Below are positions 42,496 through 51,782 of a stretch of 64,000 nt of DNA, in pieces (positions within the stretch are counted from its first letter, which is position 1; every line of letters starts with the position of its first letter). The DNA comes from Bariatricus massiliensis (GTDB lineage: Bacteria; Bacillota; Clostridia; Lachnospirales; Lachnospiraceae). The position numbers and the translations under genes are program-made. Location: the NCBI RefSeq assembly GCF_900086725.1, contig NZ_LT574837.1, positions 2,501 through 66,500 on the forward strand, given 5' to 3'. The notes below the pieces were generated by a model, which ran no database searches, had not been told where the DNA came from, and was given only the letters and a program-made list of their open reading frames with translations.

Positions 42496-43206
42496 ATGTA
42501 TACAATAGCACTTTGTGATGATAGTCTTGATGCGCTAGATCGTTACAGCTGCCTTATTCGTAGAATCGCGAGAAGGAGAAGACTTGATATACGCATTTTG
42601 ACATTCGTAAATGCTGAGAATCTATTGTTTCTGATATCTGAATATCCAGAACATATTGACGTCCTTTATCTTGACATCAACATGCCGGAAGTGGACGGTC
42701 TGACTGCCGCTAAACGACTCCGCCAGCTTGGCTGTCAGACCGAAATTATTTTTCTCACTGTCTGGAAGAAATATGTCTTTGATTCCTTTGAGGTCCGTCC
42801 ATTCCGCTATCTGTTAAAGGATAAGCTTTCCCCTGCCGAGTTCGAAACGGTTCTTCTAGAAGCACTTGACTCCTGTTCCGCCCACACGATGCAGACATAC
42901 ATACTAAAAACTCCGTCTTGTATTATCCGCCTAAATATCCACAATATAATTTTTCTTGAAGTATACGATAAAACGATTACTATCCACTGTCAGGATAAAA
43001 CCTATAACTTTCGTGATACCTTCACCCGGATGTGTCGGGAATTCGAGCCTTACGGATTCTTGAAAATAAGCCAATGTTACTGTATAAATCCCACCTTTAT
43101 TCAGGAGGCTTACAACAACTCTATCACTCTTCGAAACGGCCTTGTCCTTCCCATATCCCGCCGATACAAAAAACTGGTGATGCAGGCCTTAGAACATCTG
43201 ACCTGA
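42496..43206 (+). CDS. LytTR-family response regulator, divergent copy
   Basis: A 236-aa regulator on the opposite strand to its neighbours. The ATG at 42496 has AGGAGGGAAC 9 bases upstream. The receiver is complete: acidic pair in CDDS, Asp60 in YLDINMP, Thr in LTVW and Lys in YLLKDK. The LytTR domain (about 135-232) has FLEVYDKTITIHC and GFLKISQCYCINPTF. No kinase gene is adjacent. It may act on the direct-repeat sites of the locus, either alone or in balance with the degenerate regulator across the gap. Confidence 0.88.
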   Translation: MYTIALCDDSLDALDRYSCLIRRIARRRRLDIRILTFVNAENLLFLISEYPEHIDVLYLDINMPEVDGLTAAKRLRQLGCQTEIIFLTVWKKYVFDSFEVRPFRYLLKDKLSPAEFETVLLEALDSCSAHTMQTYILKTPSCIIRLNIHNIIFLEVYDKTITIHCQDKTYNFRDTFTRMCREFEPYGFLKISQCYCINPTFIQEAYNNSITLRNGLVLPISRRYKKLVMQALEHLT

Positions 43207-43228
43207 TACCGACTCTTAGCAGCTGCTC

Positions 43229-44071
43229 TTACAGCGACAATGTGTAGGTATAGTTTGTCTGTAATACATAAGCTCCGTTGTCCTTGCCGGAATTCATCTC
43301 TCTTTCGAAGGAAAGATCGCCAAACATGTCTTCTATACCAAACCACTGATCTACACCCATAATCAGTGTGATTTTGTAGCTTCCGGCAGGAAGGCTGATG
43401 TTATATCCTTCGCCTGCCGCCATGAAGATATCTGCCACAGCAGTGTCATCCGTAGTCCTAATCCGCAATATAATGGGCAACTTCTCTGTAGCGGAAGTCC
43501 TCGAAATTTCGATTGGGCAGTCCATCCCTGCGTAGGCTTCATTTCTGTACAGCTCCCCTGTAGACGGCATCGGCTGGATACAGGACTGCGCTTTCTCAGC
43601 TGAATCTTCGAAGTCTGGAATCTCTTGAAATGCATTATACGCCTCGTAGTACTCTGACGCATCCAGCAGAGCCTGTGCATCCGCATATGCCAGCTTGTTC
43701 CCGCAGAATTCTTCCTGCTTGCGGGAATCCTTGTACTCATAAGCAGAGTCTGTAAGCTCCTCAAACAAGGCGCGAGCCTCCCCATACTTCTCTTCTTTCA
43801 TCAGTGCAATTGCCTCATTGTATTGAATTCCCATGTCACATATGTTTTTCTTCTTCTTGGAGTCCTTGTAATCGTCCAGCTTCTCAAATATCTTTCCGGC
43901 CTGTTCGAACTTCTCCGCTTTCAAAAGGCTTACTGCCTCTTTATAGTTGTAGTTTCGCACCGCCATGAAGGAGAGTGGTATTGCCGCAGCTATGACTGCA
44001 ACTATCACTGCGGCGATGATGCCATTCCGCAGCTTCTTACTTTTCTCTTTCTGGCATTTTTCACATATCAT
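43229..44071 (-). CDS. membrane protein with TPR-like repeats, 280 aa
   Basis: The N terminus MICEKCQKEK holds a CxxC pair, followed by a membrane segment (about residues 17-37). Three TPR-like units follow with the pattern Y-x-x-A-x-x-L-L-x-x-x-x-Y/F-x-x-A-x-x-x-F-x-x-L-x-D-Y-K-D-S (about 38-160). The C-terminal half is a beta domain (LPAGSYKITLIMGV). No clear ribosome site is seen; the start lies 4 bp after the upstream stop, so coupling is likely. Function unknown; the layout is common in clostridial membrane proteins. Confidence 0.7.
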   Translation of the reverse strand: MICEKCQKEKSKKLRNGIIAAVIVAVIAAAIPLSFMAVRNYNYKEAVSLLKAEKFEQAGKIFEKLDDYKDSKKKKNICDMGIQYNEAIALMKEEKYGEARALFEELTDSAYEYKDSRKQEEFCGNKLAYADAQALLDASEYYEAYNAFQEIPDFEDSAEKAQSCIQPMPSTGELYRNEAYAGMDCPIEISRTSATEKLPIILRIRTTDDTAVADIFMAAGEGYNISLPAGSYKITLIMGVDQWFGIEDMFGDLSFEREMNSGKDNGAYVLQTNYTYTLSL

Positions 44072-44075
44072 TTGT

Positions 44076-46460
44076 CTATTCTACATTACTGCTGTCCTCG
44101 GTCAGGTATATGACTCCCAGCCAGTAGTACCCGTACAGTTCGCTGCTTCCGGCCTCCTGTGCCGCCGCCTGACCGATTTGATTGAACATCACATCATCCA
44201 AGTTATAGTCTGTCCGCAGAACCGCCGTTCCTTCTGTCTTCAACTGCTCTGCAAGTGGGCCTGTCACGGACCCAGTATCAAAATATTTCTGATTCACTCT
44301 GTAATATTCCTTGTCCTCCGTGGTCGCCTCGTAGTCCTTTATTACACTGTTGAGCAGATATAAATCGTCCTCTACCAGAACCTTATCCGCCGCCTGATTG
44401 GAGAGATTCAAAAGTGCGTTTGATATAAACTCATTATCATTGTTTGTGCTGTCTACAATCTGCCACTGTCCGTCTACATTTACCTTATTCCATGCATGGG
44501 GAACCGTTCCGTCCAGATAGCCTGTCACAACAATGCTTTCCAGTCCTGCCGCATCTGCGAGGAGTTTTAATGAACCCGCATAGCTGGCGCAGACACCTTT
44601 TTTATTGATAAGAATACCATAAGGGGTAAAGGAGTCGCTGAATTCCTCATCCACCGTCACGAAATCATTTTCCTCTGCATTCGCCAGTGCGTCCATATCA
44701 TATTCTGCGCTGGCACACAAGTACTCATTGATTGCAAATTCCTTGTCCACATCACTCATGTCGTCTGTGATGATTTCTCCAATGACAGACTCCACTTCAT
44801 TACGGATTGCCTCCTGTTTCTTATGCATGGTTTCTGTATCTGTGTCATATTCCACAAGCAGAAGCTTACCATTTTTAGCAATTGACGCACTTTTTGCCCC
44901 GAGAATCAACGGATTCTGATAGACAGCCTCCATCCACGCATCCGCAAGGTATTCCTGATCTGCGCTCTCCGGGAAGCGGCTTAAGTCAATTTTAGCATTT
45001 CCCGAGAGCATATTGGCTGCCAGATATTCGCTCAATGCGCAGTTCGCCGATATTTTGTCTCCTGACTCTTGAACCTCTACACTTTCCTTATTCGTGGCGC
45101 TATCCTCATTGTCTTCTGCCGCAGTCTCTACATCCGGCTGACGGCTTCCGCCTCTGTTTCTCAGCTTTTCCTGCCGTTCGCGCACCTTGTCAAGCTCAGC
45201 TTCCCATGTCTTTTCATCAAATTCTTCAAGCTTGACAACACCTGTGTAACCGGTGCCGTCGATGGTGTAGGGTACATTTAAAATATCCAGCTCCTTTGTC
45301 TCCAAATCCGACATATCGGGATTCTCATACTGAGCCCATGTTTCCTTTTTGACCTTTGCCTTATCAAAATCATAATTGATCAGCTTCTGAACCAATGTTC
45401 CGTCACACATAGTAACCCATTTGTAGGCCGGCATGCTGTCAAAGCTTTGGGCGTAGTTAGAGCCTTCTTCGTCCAGACTCATTTTCACCTCTTCCGTGTA
45501 AGGTACCTTTCTTGCGATTTCTTCCAGACTGAAGGTATTGCTGACTGCAGATGTGCCATCGTCTGACGCGGCTATAACACAGTAATAGGTATCGCTTGCC
45601 CTCTCCTTTGGAATAGCCTCAGTCCCTTCTCCGTATTGCTCGATGATGTAATCCTCACTACGTTCGGCCTCTGACACATCATAGGTTCTGAGATGCGTGG
45701 CTTCCTCAGGCGTCCATGAGGTCTCATCCGTAATTCCTTGAACCCAGCCGTTTCCATAATAGCCTCTTTCCTCCGTGTAATCCATGCTCATCACATAGTA
45801 GGTGTCTGCTCCCGCTACCTCATCCCATGTAAATGTGGGAAGACCCTCCTCGTTAATCTCCATCCGTACCTTCGGCGCGCTTTGAAGCTCATGCTTGACA
45901 GTAAACACGGTGACAAGTGGCTTTTCCAGAGTCTCTCCTGTGTCCGTATCTACGTATTGAACCAGATAATACTGTGGCAGATTCCCCCAGTCCTTCAGCT
46001 CTCCTTTATCGAACAGATGATAGGACACTGGGTCGTTTCCCGGCGTATCCTTGTCAAGCTCGGCATTGGAAATGGTGCCTGCCGGCGCCTTGGGAGGTGT
46101 GATGGATAAGACCTTGCTTGCTTCGTCCCACTCAAAATGTGTCCCTATGCTTTGTGTCAGTTCTGCGTCCTGAAAGACTTCAACTAACTGGGTGTAATCA
46201 TCAAATCTGTCATTTTTAATATCAACCCCCCACTGCACTTCAAGCGGCTGGTCTCTTTCAATATCTGTGACTCCTTCCTGATACTCTTTTGTCTCTGACT
46301 TTGCGTATTTGTCCTTGATGGAGCTTGCCATCTTATCTGCGCTTACCTTTGCCGTCTCTTCGTCCGCTCCTGTACCGGTTTGTTCCTGCTTCTTGCAGCC
46401 TGCCGCCGACAGCAGCATTGCCAAGCACAGAAGCATACTGATGATTCTTTTTCGTTTCAT
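44076..46460 (-). CDS. lipoprotein with transglutaminase-like domain, 794 aa
   Basis: A lipoprotein signal ends LLSAAGCKK with Cys22. An FN3-like segment (about residues 195-250, PTFTWDEVAGADTYYVMSM) is followed by an acidic linker near 440-475. The C-terminal transglutaminase-like core has Cys in GVCASYAGS (near 623), His in VPHAWNKV (near 653) and Asp in IVDSTNND (near 670), so the catalytic triad is intact. Such domains act as cysteine peptidases or cross-linkers of surface proteins. It lies in the same direction as the surface locus and might act on it, but that is a guess. Confidence 0.82.
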   Translation of the reverse strand: MKRKRIISMLLCLAMLLSAAGCKKQEQTGTGADEETAKVSADKMASSIKDKYAKSETKEYQEGVTDIERDQPLEVQWGVDIKNDRFDDYTQLVEVFQDAELTQSIGTHFEWDEASKVLSITPPKAPAGTISNAELDKDTPGNDPVSYHLFDKGELKDWGNLPQYYLVQYVDTDTGETLEKPLVTVFTVKHELQSAPKVRMEINEEGLPTFTWDEVAGADTYYVMSMDYTEERGYYGNGWVQGITDETSWTPEEATHLRTYDVSEAERSEDYIIEQYGEGTEAIPKERASDTYYCVIAASDDGTSAVSNTFSLEEIARKVPYTEEVKMSLDEEGSNYAQSFDSMPAYKWVTMCDGTLVQKLINYDFDKAKVKKETWAQYENPDMSDLETKELDILNVPYTIDGTGYTGVVKLEEFDEKTWEAELDKVRERQEKLRNRGGSRQPDVETAAEDNEDSATNKESVEVQESGDKISANCALSEYLAANMLSGNAKIDLSRFPESADQEYLADAWMEAVYQNPLILGAKSASIAKNGKLLLVEYDTDTETMHKKQEAIRNEVESVIGEIITDDMSDVDKEFAINEYLCASAEYDMDALANAEENDFVTVDEEFSDSFTPYGILINKKGVCASYAGSLKLLADAAGLESIVVTGYLDGTVPHAWNKVNVDGQWQIVDSTNNDNEFISNALLNLSNQAADKVLVEDDLYLLNSVIKDYEATTEDKEYYRVNQKYFDTGSVTGPLAEQLKTEGTAVLRTDYNLDDVMFNQIGQAAAQEAGSSELYGYYWLGVIYLTEDSSNVE

Positions 46461-46495
46461 ACTCGTTCTCTCCTCTATTTCTTCTCTATTTTTCT

Positions 46496-47094
46496 CTATT
46501 TCGTCTTTGCGTGTCCTTCCATTTCCGGGTAGTTCTCTGCATTCATGCTATAACAATTATCCTCTTCATCCTTTAAAAGGCCCTCTTCTAGCTTCTCATC
46601 TCTTGGGTCGTAATCGTCCCCCGCATTTTGACCGCTGTTTTCAGTGTTGTCTGTGTCATCCTCCACATCTGCCTCCTCGGCCTTTTTTGCTTCTTCTGGG
46701 ATTTTGATTTTATCAACACTGTCATATTTGTCAAAGCGGATATTGACATCCAGCTTATCACCCTTCAGTTCTACACCGTCTTCTTCTATCCTCTTTCCAA
46801 TTTCATATAACCGGTGGATTCATCTTTCTCGCTTTCGCCGTACAGCTCAAAACACTGCGTTTGCCCCGGCGGCAGCACGCTCATCGTTCCGCTCATATGA
46901 TATACCGCCGGGTCGTTGGTCATCTCCATATCCATGTCCACCTGAACATTTCCTTCTATGGACTGCGATTTGCGGGATTTTTCCTGTGCCAGTCTTATCA
47001 CGCTCTGTGGTGTTGCTCTCCGACAGCCTGCCAGCACACTTGTACATATAACTGTCATTCCCATTAACATCATGATTCTTTTCTTCCACTTCAT
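46496..47094 (-). pseudogene. broken lipoprotein (internal deletion and frameshift)
   Basis: The 5' part encodes a lipoprotein signal (VLAGC) and about 95 residues up to DESTGYMKLERG, then stops at 46786. In another frame the DNA goes on to encode IEEDGVELKGDKLDVNIRFDKYDSVDKIKIPEE and an acidic tail ending at 46496, which is the usual C-terminal pattern of this lipoprotein type (DUF6612-like). The middle of the protein, normally over 100 residues, is gone. Its ATG overlaps the stop of the upstream broken gene, so it was once a coupled operon. Confidence 0.7.
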
Positions 47095-48091
47095 CTTTTA
47101 TTCTCCCATAGATTCGGCTTTGTACCCTTGGACTGTTTCCAATCAGCGGACAGATCCGTGTCATAGGGAATCGAGTAGGGACCGTCCTCCATTTTCTTTA
47201 GTTCTTCGTACACCTTCCAGTGCTCTCCCGACTCTGACCATGAGATGTCGGGGTTGTCCTTCATCCAATAAGTATACCATAGAGGTAGCTCTGCGCCACC
47301 TCATCCCAGCTTTCGTACTCCGTCTATAGTGTCTTTGCTATGACGAGAGAGCAATCCAGACATTCCTCCAGATTGATGTATCCTGCCTGATAGCAGTCTC
47401 CCAGAACTTGAAGCGCCCTGCAGTAGTCCCATGCGTCGATTCCCTTCTCTCCAAATGCGCGCCATGCCCGCGAGATTGCGATCTGACGGTAGAGTGGGAT
47501 ATCACTTGCCGACGTACCTTTCTTCAGTTCCTCTTCTGACATCTCCAGCAAGCCTTTTTCCTGCATCTCGGCTGCCAGTACACGGTATTTTGTCCGGTGA
47601 CCTTCTGATACAAGCCAGTCTGTTCCCTCTATGGCGCTTTCTCGATTCTTAATCTCCCATCCGATTAAGAGAGCCTTCCGGATTGACGGTATCAGATGCT
47701 CATTCTCTTTTCCAAGTCCTCCGACAATGCCTAAGTCCTTCTTATTGAATTGTGTGTAAATAGCATAGGCGGAGCAGAACCATTGGACTGTGTCGCTGTT
47801 GACATCCATCTCCTTGCCTTCAACAGCTATTTCATCCTTTGCCGTGTGAGTGTTGATTTCTCCAATCTTTGTATTCCGGCCGGGTACCGGTTCGATACCA
47901 GAGCTGCTGTTATGCAGGACAAAATATCCGCCGGCAAAGAGAAGCAGACACGCGGCTGCCGGAATACCTATATAGCGGAGTGTACGCCTTTCGTTCTTTG
48001 TAGTTTTCCGCATTCTCTGTATGGTCGTCTTTTTTAATTCTTCCGGTGCATGTATATTCTCTACTGCCTTTCGATACTTCTCAATATTCAC
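47091..48091 (-). pseudogene. broken DUF1266-type membrane protein (nonsense and frameshift)
   Basis: A GTG start at 48091 overlaps the end of the sigma-factor remnant. The N terminus (MNIEKYRKAVENIHAPEELK, then a membrane segment near residues 42-60) looks like a clostridial anti-sigma partner. The C-terminal part fits DUF1266: FGEKGIDAWDYCRALQVLGDCYQAGYI. A TAG at 47326-47324 interrupts VIAKTL*TEYESWDEVAQSYLYG, and a frame change near 47283 is needed to reach YWMKDNPDISWSESGEHW and the natural end at 47091. Two separate lesions argue against a sequencing slip. Confidence 0.75.
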
Positions 48092-48384
48092 ACTCCCTCA
48101 CTTCCTCTCATTAAAATGTCTTGAAGCCGCTTTCGCGCCCGGCAGACTTCTTAAGGCCTCTGTAATACGGCTGTTCTCTTCCCCGTCCGCCGTCTCCGCC
48201 ATATTGCCCGGTACTTCTGCCGGCACCACTTTTTTTCTCCACCAGCTTGTCTGTACACTGTTGCAGCAATTAATCGTGACTCGGATGAGCCATGCTTTTA
48301 AGTGTTCTTCATCCTTAATATGTGTTCCTGCTTTTATATATTTCAAAAAACTTCGTACTTCTGAACCACTTCCTCTTCCGTCAA
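48088..48384 (-). pseudogene. remnant of an ECF sigma factor
   Basis: Three fragments remain. A TTG at 48384 with AGAGGAG upstream starts LTEEEVVQKYEVF before a stop. A second frame encodes YIKAGTHIKDEEHLKAWLIRVTINCC and ALRSLPG (region 2.4 to start of region 4). A third frame encodes ARKRLQDILMRGSEGV, the usual C-terminal tail, ending at 48088. Regions 2.1-2.3 and most of region 4 are deleted. The stop overlaps the GTG of the next gene, as in intact sigma/anti-sigma pairs. Confidence 0.75.
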
Positions 48385-48465
48385 ATTTCCCACTCCTCTT
48401 AACCCTTTCACTATTAATACCACTCTGCGGCCAGAAAGGTTACATATTGATTTTTATACTTTAAA

Positions 48466-48503
48466 AATAAAAGGGCAGTGGATGGTTGATGCCACACACT
48501 GCC
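48466..48503 (-). terminator. Rho-independent terminator after flotillin
   Basis: On the minus strand GGCAGTG and CACTGCC form a 7-bp stem with a smaller inner stem, followed by CTTTTATTTTT. It lies 36 bp after the flotillin stop and separates it from the decayed sigma operon. Confidence 0.8.
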
Positions 48504-48538
48504 ATATTGTGTCGTATATCAGAGGATAACTTTTCCCA

Positions 48539-50083
48539 CTACCCTTCCGACTCATCGAGTCCCGCAATATTTATATTACGGTTCGTCTTCGCGTCAATTG
48601 TCTCGGCCTTGACTACATCGCCCAAATCAATCCCTGTGGTTTCCTTCATACTTTCAAATAACTTTGACATGACTATAGGCACATTTCCTGCTACGGCGTC
48701 CATGCCGTCGGAGCTGCCGCCGCCGATAATGGTAATCTTGTCAATCTGTTTCAGTGGTTCTGCTATACTGCCTGCAATATCCGGCAGTACTTTGATAAGC
48801 ATTTCCGCCATGGCAGCCTTGTTATACTTCTGGTAAGCCTCGGCCTTTTTCTCCATAGATTCTGCTTCCGCCAGACCTTTGGCCCGGATTGCCGCAGCCT
48901 CGGCCTCTCCTTTAGCCTGAATACCTTCCGCCTCCTGTACCATCGAATATTTATTTGCTTCAGCCTGAGCCTTTTTGGCGATTGCCTCCTGTTCAAGAGT
49001 ATATTTATCCGCTTCCGCTTGAATCTTCATCGCATCGGCTTCCCGCTCCATCTCGAACTTCTTTGCCTCTGCATCCTTCTGTCTTCTGTACAGCTCTCCA
49101 TCTGAGCGCTGTTGCTGTTCGAACTTTTTCGCTTCTGCTTCTTTCTTCACTTCGGCCTCCAATGCCTTTTCTTTTACCTCGACCTCGCGGGCTTTTAGCT
49201 CCACTTCTCTTTCCTGCCGGGCAATATCTGCATTGGCCGTCGTTATCTCTATCTCTTTTCTCTGGGCTTCCTGCTGAATCTTGTATGCCGCATCCGCTTC
49301 TGCCTGCTTGATGTCTGCCTGTTTTTTTAATTCTGCCTTTTTGATTGCCAGCTCGTTTTCTCGCTGTGCGATTTCAGTCTGGGATGCGATTTGACGTTCA
49401 TTTGACAGCTTGTCGGCATCCGCCTGAGCCATGGCGATATCTCTTTCTGACTCTGCCTTTGCAATGGCTGCATCCTTCTTGATTTTGGCGGTATTATCCA
49501 TACCCATGTCGTTGATGAGGCCACTCTCATCTTCTACGTTCTGGATATTACAAGAAATAATCTCAATTCCAAGCTTGTGCATGTCCACCATTGCCTTGTC
49601 CTGCACCTGATTTCCGAACTCATCACGGTTGTTACATATGGTCTTCAAATCCAGTGTACCAATGATTTCCCTCATATTTCCCTGAAGGGAATCCTGAAGA
49701 TCCAAGATGATTTCCTCCGGTTTTTTATTCAAGAAATTCTTCATGGCCAGCTTAATCATATCCGCTTCAACGCTTACACGTACCTTTGCCACAGCGTCCA
49801 CCTGAATATTGATGAAGTCGAGTGTAGGGATGAATCCTTCTGTCTTGATATCTATAGTCACCTGTCTTAATGATAATTTATCCAGCCGCTCTAGAAACGG
49901 TACACGGATTCCTGCACGGCCAATAAGTATCTTGGGTTCCTTTTTAAAGCCTGAGATGATAAATGCTGTGTCCGGTGGCGCTTTTACATAACCGCACATG
50001 CAGATGAGTACGATAATCAAAATTGTCACTACTATAACTATCGCTCCGGGGTTGTCCATTATGTTAAATACAATATCAATCAT
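48539..50083 (-). CDS. floT: flotillin-like SPFH membrane scaffold protein
   Basis: A 514-aa protein. One N-terminal membrane segment (about residues 12-32) is followed by the SPFH/band-7 domain (about 35-200) with GRAGIRVPFLERLDKLSL. Then comes the flotillin coiled coil rich in Glu-Ala and Lys-Ala repeats (about 205-425), and a C-terminal tail with IGGGSSDGMDAVAGN. GAGGAAAA precedes the ATG. Flotillins organise membrane domains and secretion machinery. Its position near the surface locus may be by chance. Confidence 0.9.
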   Translation of the reverse strand: MIDIVFNIMDNPGAIVIVVTILIIVLICMCGYVKAPPDTAFIISGFKKEPKILIGRAGIRVPFLERLDKLSLRQVTIDIKTEGFIPTLDFINIQVDAVAKVRVSVEADMIKLAMKNFLNKKPEEIILDLQDSLQGNMREIIGTLDLKTICNNRDEFGNQVQDKAMVDMHKLGIEIISCNIQNVEDESGLINDMGMDNTAKIKKDAAIAKAESERDIAMAQADADKLSNERQIASQTEIAQRENELAIKKAELKKQADIKQAEADAAYKIQQEAQRKEIEITTANADIARQEREVELKAREVEVKEKALEAEVKKEAEAKKFEQQQRSDGELYRRQKDAEAKKFEMEREADAMKIQAEADKYTLEQEAIAKKAQAEANKYSMVQEAEGIQAKGEAEAAAIRAKGLAEAESMEKKAEAYQKYNKAAMAEMLIKVLPDIAGSIAEPLKQIDKITIIGGGSSDGMDAVAGNVPIVMSKLFESMKETTGIDLGDVVKAETIDAKTNRNINIAGLDESEG

Positions 50084-50106
50084 TTTTCCTCACTTTCTCT
50101 TCGACC

Positions 50107-50592
50107 CTATGTTTGTGTGTTCCTAGGTCCATGTCCGAAAAAATCACGGCAGGTATTCCATATTGCTTTATTTCGCTTCTTGTGATTTACTCCGATTTCT
50201 TCTTTTTTTATTACACCTTTCTCAATCGCGATTTGCATTATCTCGATTCCACTCTTGGCCCCTATGTTTCTTGTGTCGAAAAAGTCTATTCCGCTCTGCG
50301 GGTGTGCGTTGCCCTTCAGCATATAGCGCAGTTGTCCTACTGTAGTTATTTTGGCACTCTTTAAGCATCTTCTGATTTTTGTGGTGAAACCAAGAACTGC
50401 AATATTGGCTTCGTCCTTACCTGTATCTCTTTGCTTTATATATTCTACACATTGCCTGTAAATCTTTTCGTTCAGCCAGCCTTCACTGTAAATGTAATCA
50501 ATGGCGCATATAGCCTCACTTTTGTCCAAAGACGCTCTCCATAATAAGTCTGCGTCAGATAAATAGGCCGGTATTTTATTTTCATCGCCCAC
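50107..50592 (-). CDS. small protein with RNA-polymerase-alpha-CTD-like domain
   Basis: A 161-aa cytoplasmic protein. A GTG at 50592 follows AGGAGGGATAAAA, and is preferred over an ATG at 50637 that would lie next to the predicted -10. Residues about 75-145 resemble the alpha C-terminal domain: VLGFTTKIRRCLKSAKITTVGQL, then DTRNIGAKSGIEI. Positions matching E. coli Cys269, Gly296, Lys298 and Ser299 are kept; Arg265 would be Lys and Asn268 would be Arg. It may bind DNA or RNA polymerase. Its promoter carries the same direct repeat as the surface operons. Confidence 0.68.
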   Translation of the reverse strand: MGDENKIPAYLSDADLLWRASLDKSEAICAIDYIYSEGWLNEKIYRQCVEYIKQRDTGKDEANIAVLGFTTKIRRCLKSAKITTVGQLRYMLKGNAHPQSGIDFFDTRNIGAKSGIEIMQIAIEKGVIKKEEIGVNHKKRNKAIWNTCRDFFGHGPRNTQT

Positions 50593-50627
50593 TTTTATCC
50601 CTCCTAATTTATTTTTCCTTACTATAT

Positions 50628-50698
50628 TATTTAGCATGTTTTTGAAGAAAAAAGGGGGGTAGTGCTATGAACCGCAAAAAATAGTGCCTGAACTGCAA
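50628..50698 (-). promoter_or_regulatory. LytTR-type promoter of the alpha-CTD-like gene
   Basis: Plus-strand half-sites TGAACCGCAA (50668-50677) and TGAACTGCAA (50689-50698) are 21 bp apart. On the minus strand TAAATA at 50633-50628 lies 34 nt after the proximal half-site, the same distance as at 10.3 and 42.2 kb. Sequence outside the half-sites is not conserved with the other two, so the shared spacing is meaningful. It should drive the gene that starts at 50592. Confidence 0.75.
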
Positions 50699-50793
50699 GC
50701 CACATGGACAATTTAAAATTGTTCTCCATGATCATGCATGTTAATATTAAAAAGAAACAAAGTTTTAAAAAAGTTGAGAGGAGATTGTTTATC

Positions 50794-51330
50794 ATGGGAA
50801 ATATGCAGATTGCTTTGCTAGAACTTTTGAGCGCTGGAGGTCTGGGAGCTGCACTAATAATAACCGGAGTCGTACTTCAGTATTCTAAAAAGACTAATTC
50901 AGAAAAATGTACACATTTAACCACGGGGCATATAGTGAAGCACATTTTGAACAGCAACGGAAACATAAAACCTGTTGTGGAATATCAGGTGAATGGGAAG
51001 ATTTACACGGTTGTCCGGCGCTTTCGCGGCATTATCACCAGAACAAATGTGTCTTTGAATAATTTATATGTAACTAAAGGGGCATATGTGACAGATAAAG
51101 ATTATCTCTATGTACCAATAGGTACTATAACAAATATGAAACAGATGGCACAAGACTTATGGCCTATAGGAAGTGAGATGACTGTTTATTATAATCCGTC
51201 TTTCCCCGAACAGGCATATGCAGAAAAGAAGCCTTTCGGTACATCTTTATTGGTAATTCTATTTTATATTTTGGGTATAGTGATATTGCTTATTTCTGTT
51301 ATTATTGCAGTGATTATTTTCGTATCATAA
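50794..51330 (+). CDS. membrane protein, DUF3592-like, 178 aa
   Basis: The ATG at 50794 follows GAGAGGAGATTG; an in-frame ATG at 50704 has no such site and lies next to the regulatory repeat. N-terminal membrane segment (about residues 10-28), a beta-rich middle with VVEYQVNGKIYTV and WPIGSEMTVYYNPSFPEQAY, then a C-terminal membrane segment (about 152-176). This is the layout of DUF3592 proteins. Function unknown. It is divergent from the alpha-CTD-like gene. Confidence 0.68.
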   Translation: MGNMQIALLELLSAGGLGAALIITGVVLQYSKKTNSEKCTHLTTGHIVKHILNSNGNIKPVVEYQVNGKIYTVVRRFRGIITRTNVSLNNLYVTKGAYVTDKDYLYVPIGTITNMKQMAQDLWPIGSEMTVYYNPSFPEQAYAEKKPFGTSLLVILFYILGIVILLISVIIAVIIFVS

Positions 51331-51380
51331 TTTGGATTTTTATCCCCCATCTGCATTTGACACCGTGGCTCTTCATCACG

Positions 51381-51665
51381 TCAATAAGATGTTGCCCCGC
51401 CTGATTGGCCCAGCCCGCATTGAATACCCCAAAAAGTTTTTCCCCAGAGACGCTCATAATTAGGTATCTCCTTGTCGCAAATCATAAAGCGTGTATGCTT
51501 ATTGTTGGAATGCCGGACCCGTACTGTCCACCGTCGTCCTCTGACACCCTTGCGGGTTGGTTCAAACCACGAATGATAAATCACGACTTCGTCAATTTCA
51601 GAAAGTGGGATTTTTTTCGGATGCAGGAAAGATGGCATATAAAGTAATTCGCAGCAGTTCACCAT
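51381..51665 (-). pseudogene. probable remnant of a small membrane/PH-like protein
   Basis: A 94-codon frame with ELLYMPSFLHPKKIPLSEIDEVVIYHSW, a pattern like a PH-type domain of small clostridial membrane proteins. There is no ribosome site at its ATG. Just upstream another frame encodes ITLGGLALNGELL, so the protein appears to start in one frame and continue in another, with a stop and frame change near 51650-51690. I consider it a decayed gene, but a short intact product cannot be excluded. Confidence 0.4.
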
Positions 51666-51782
51666 TCAAAGCCAAACCTCCTAGTGTAATAATTGGAACA
51701 GCCTGTCAACCGCTGTTCATTCTAACTGCATCATGGCCCAATACCACGCAAATTAAGATAACTTGCGGAAGGATGATTACAC

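Noticed and set aside
48098..48346. 82-aa sigma-like frame as an intact small gene
   Set aside because: It holds only the middle of an ECF sigma factor, with matching fragments in other frames on both sides, so it is scored as part of a pseudogene.
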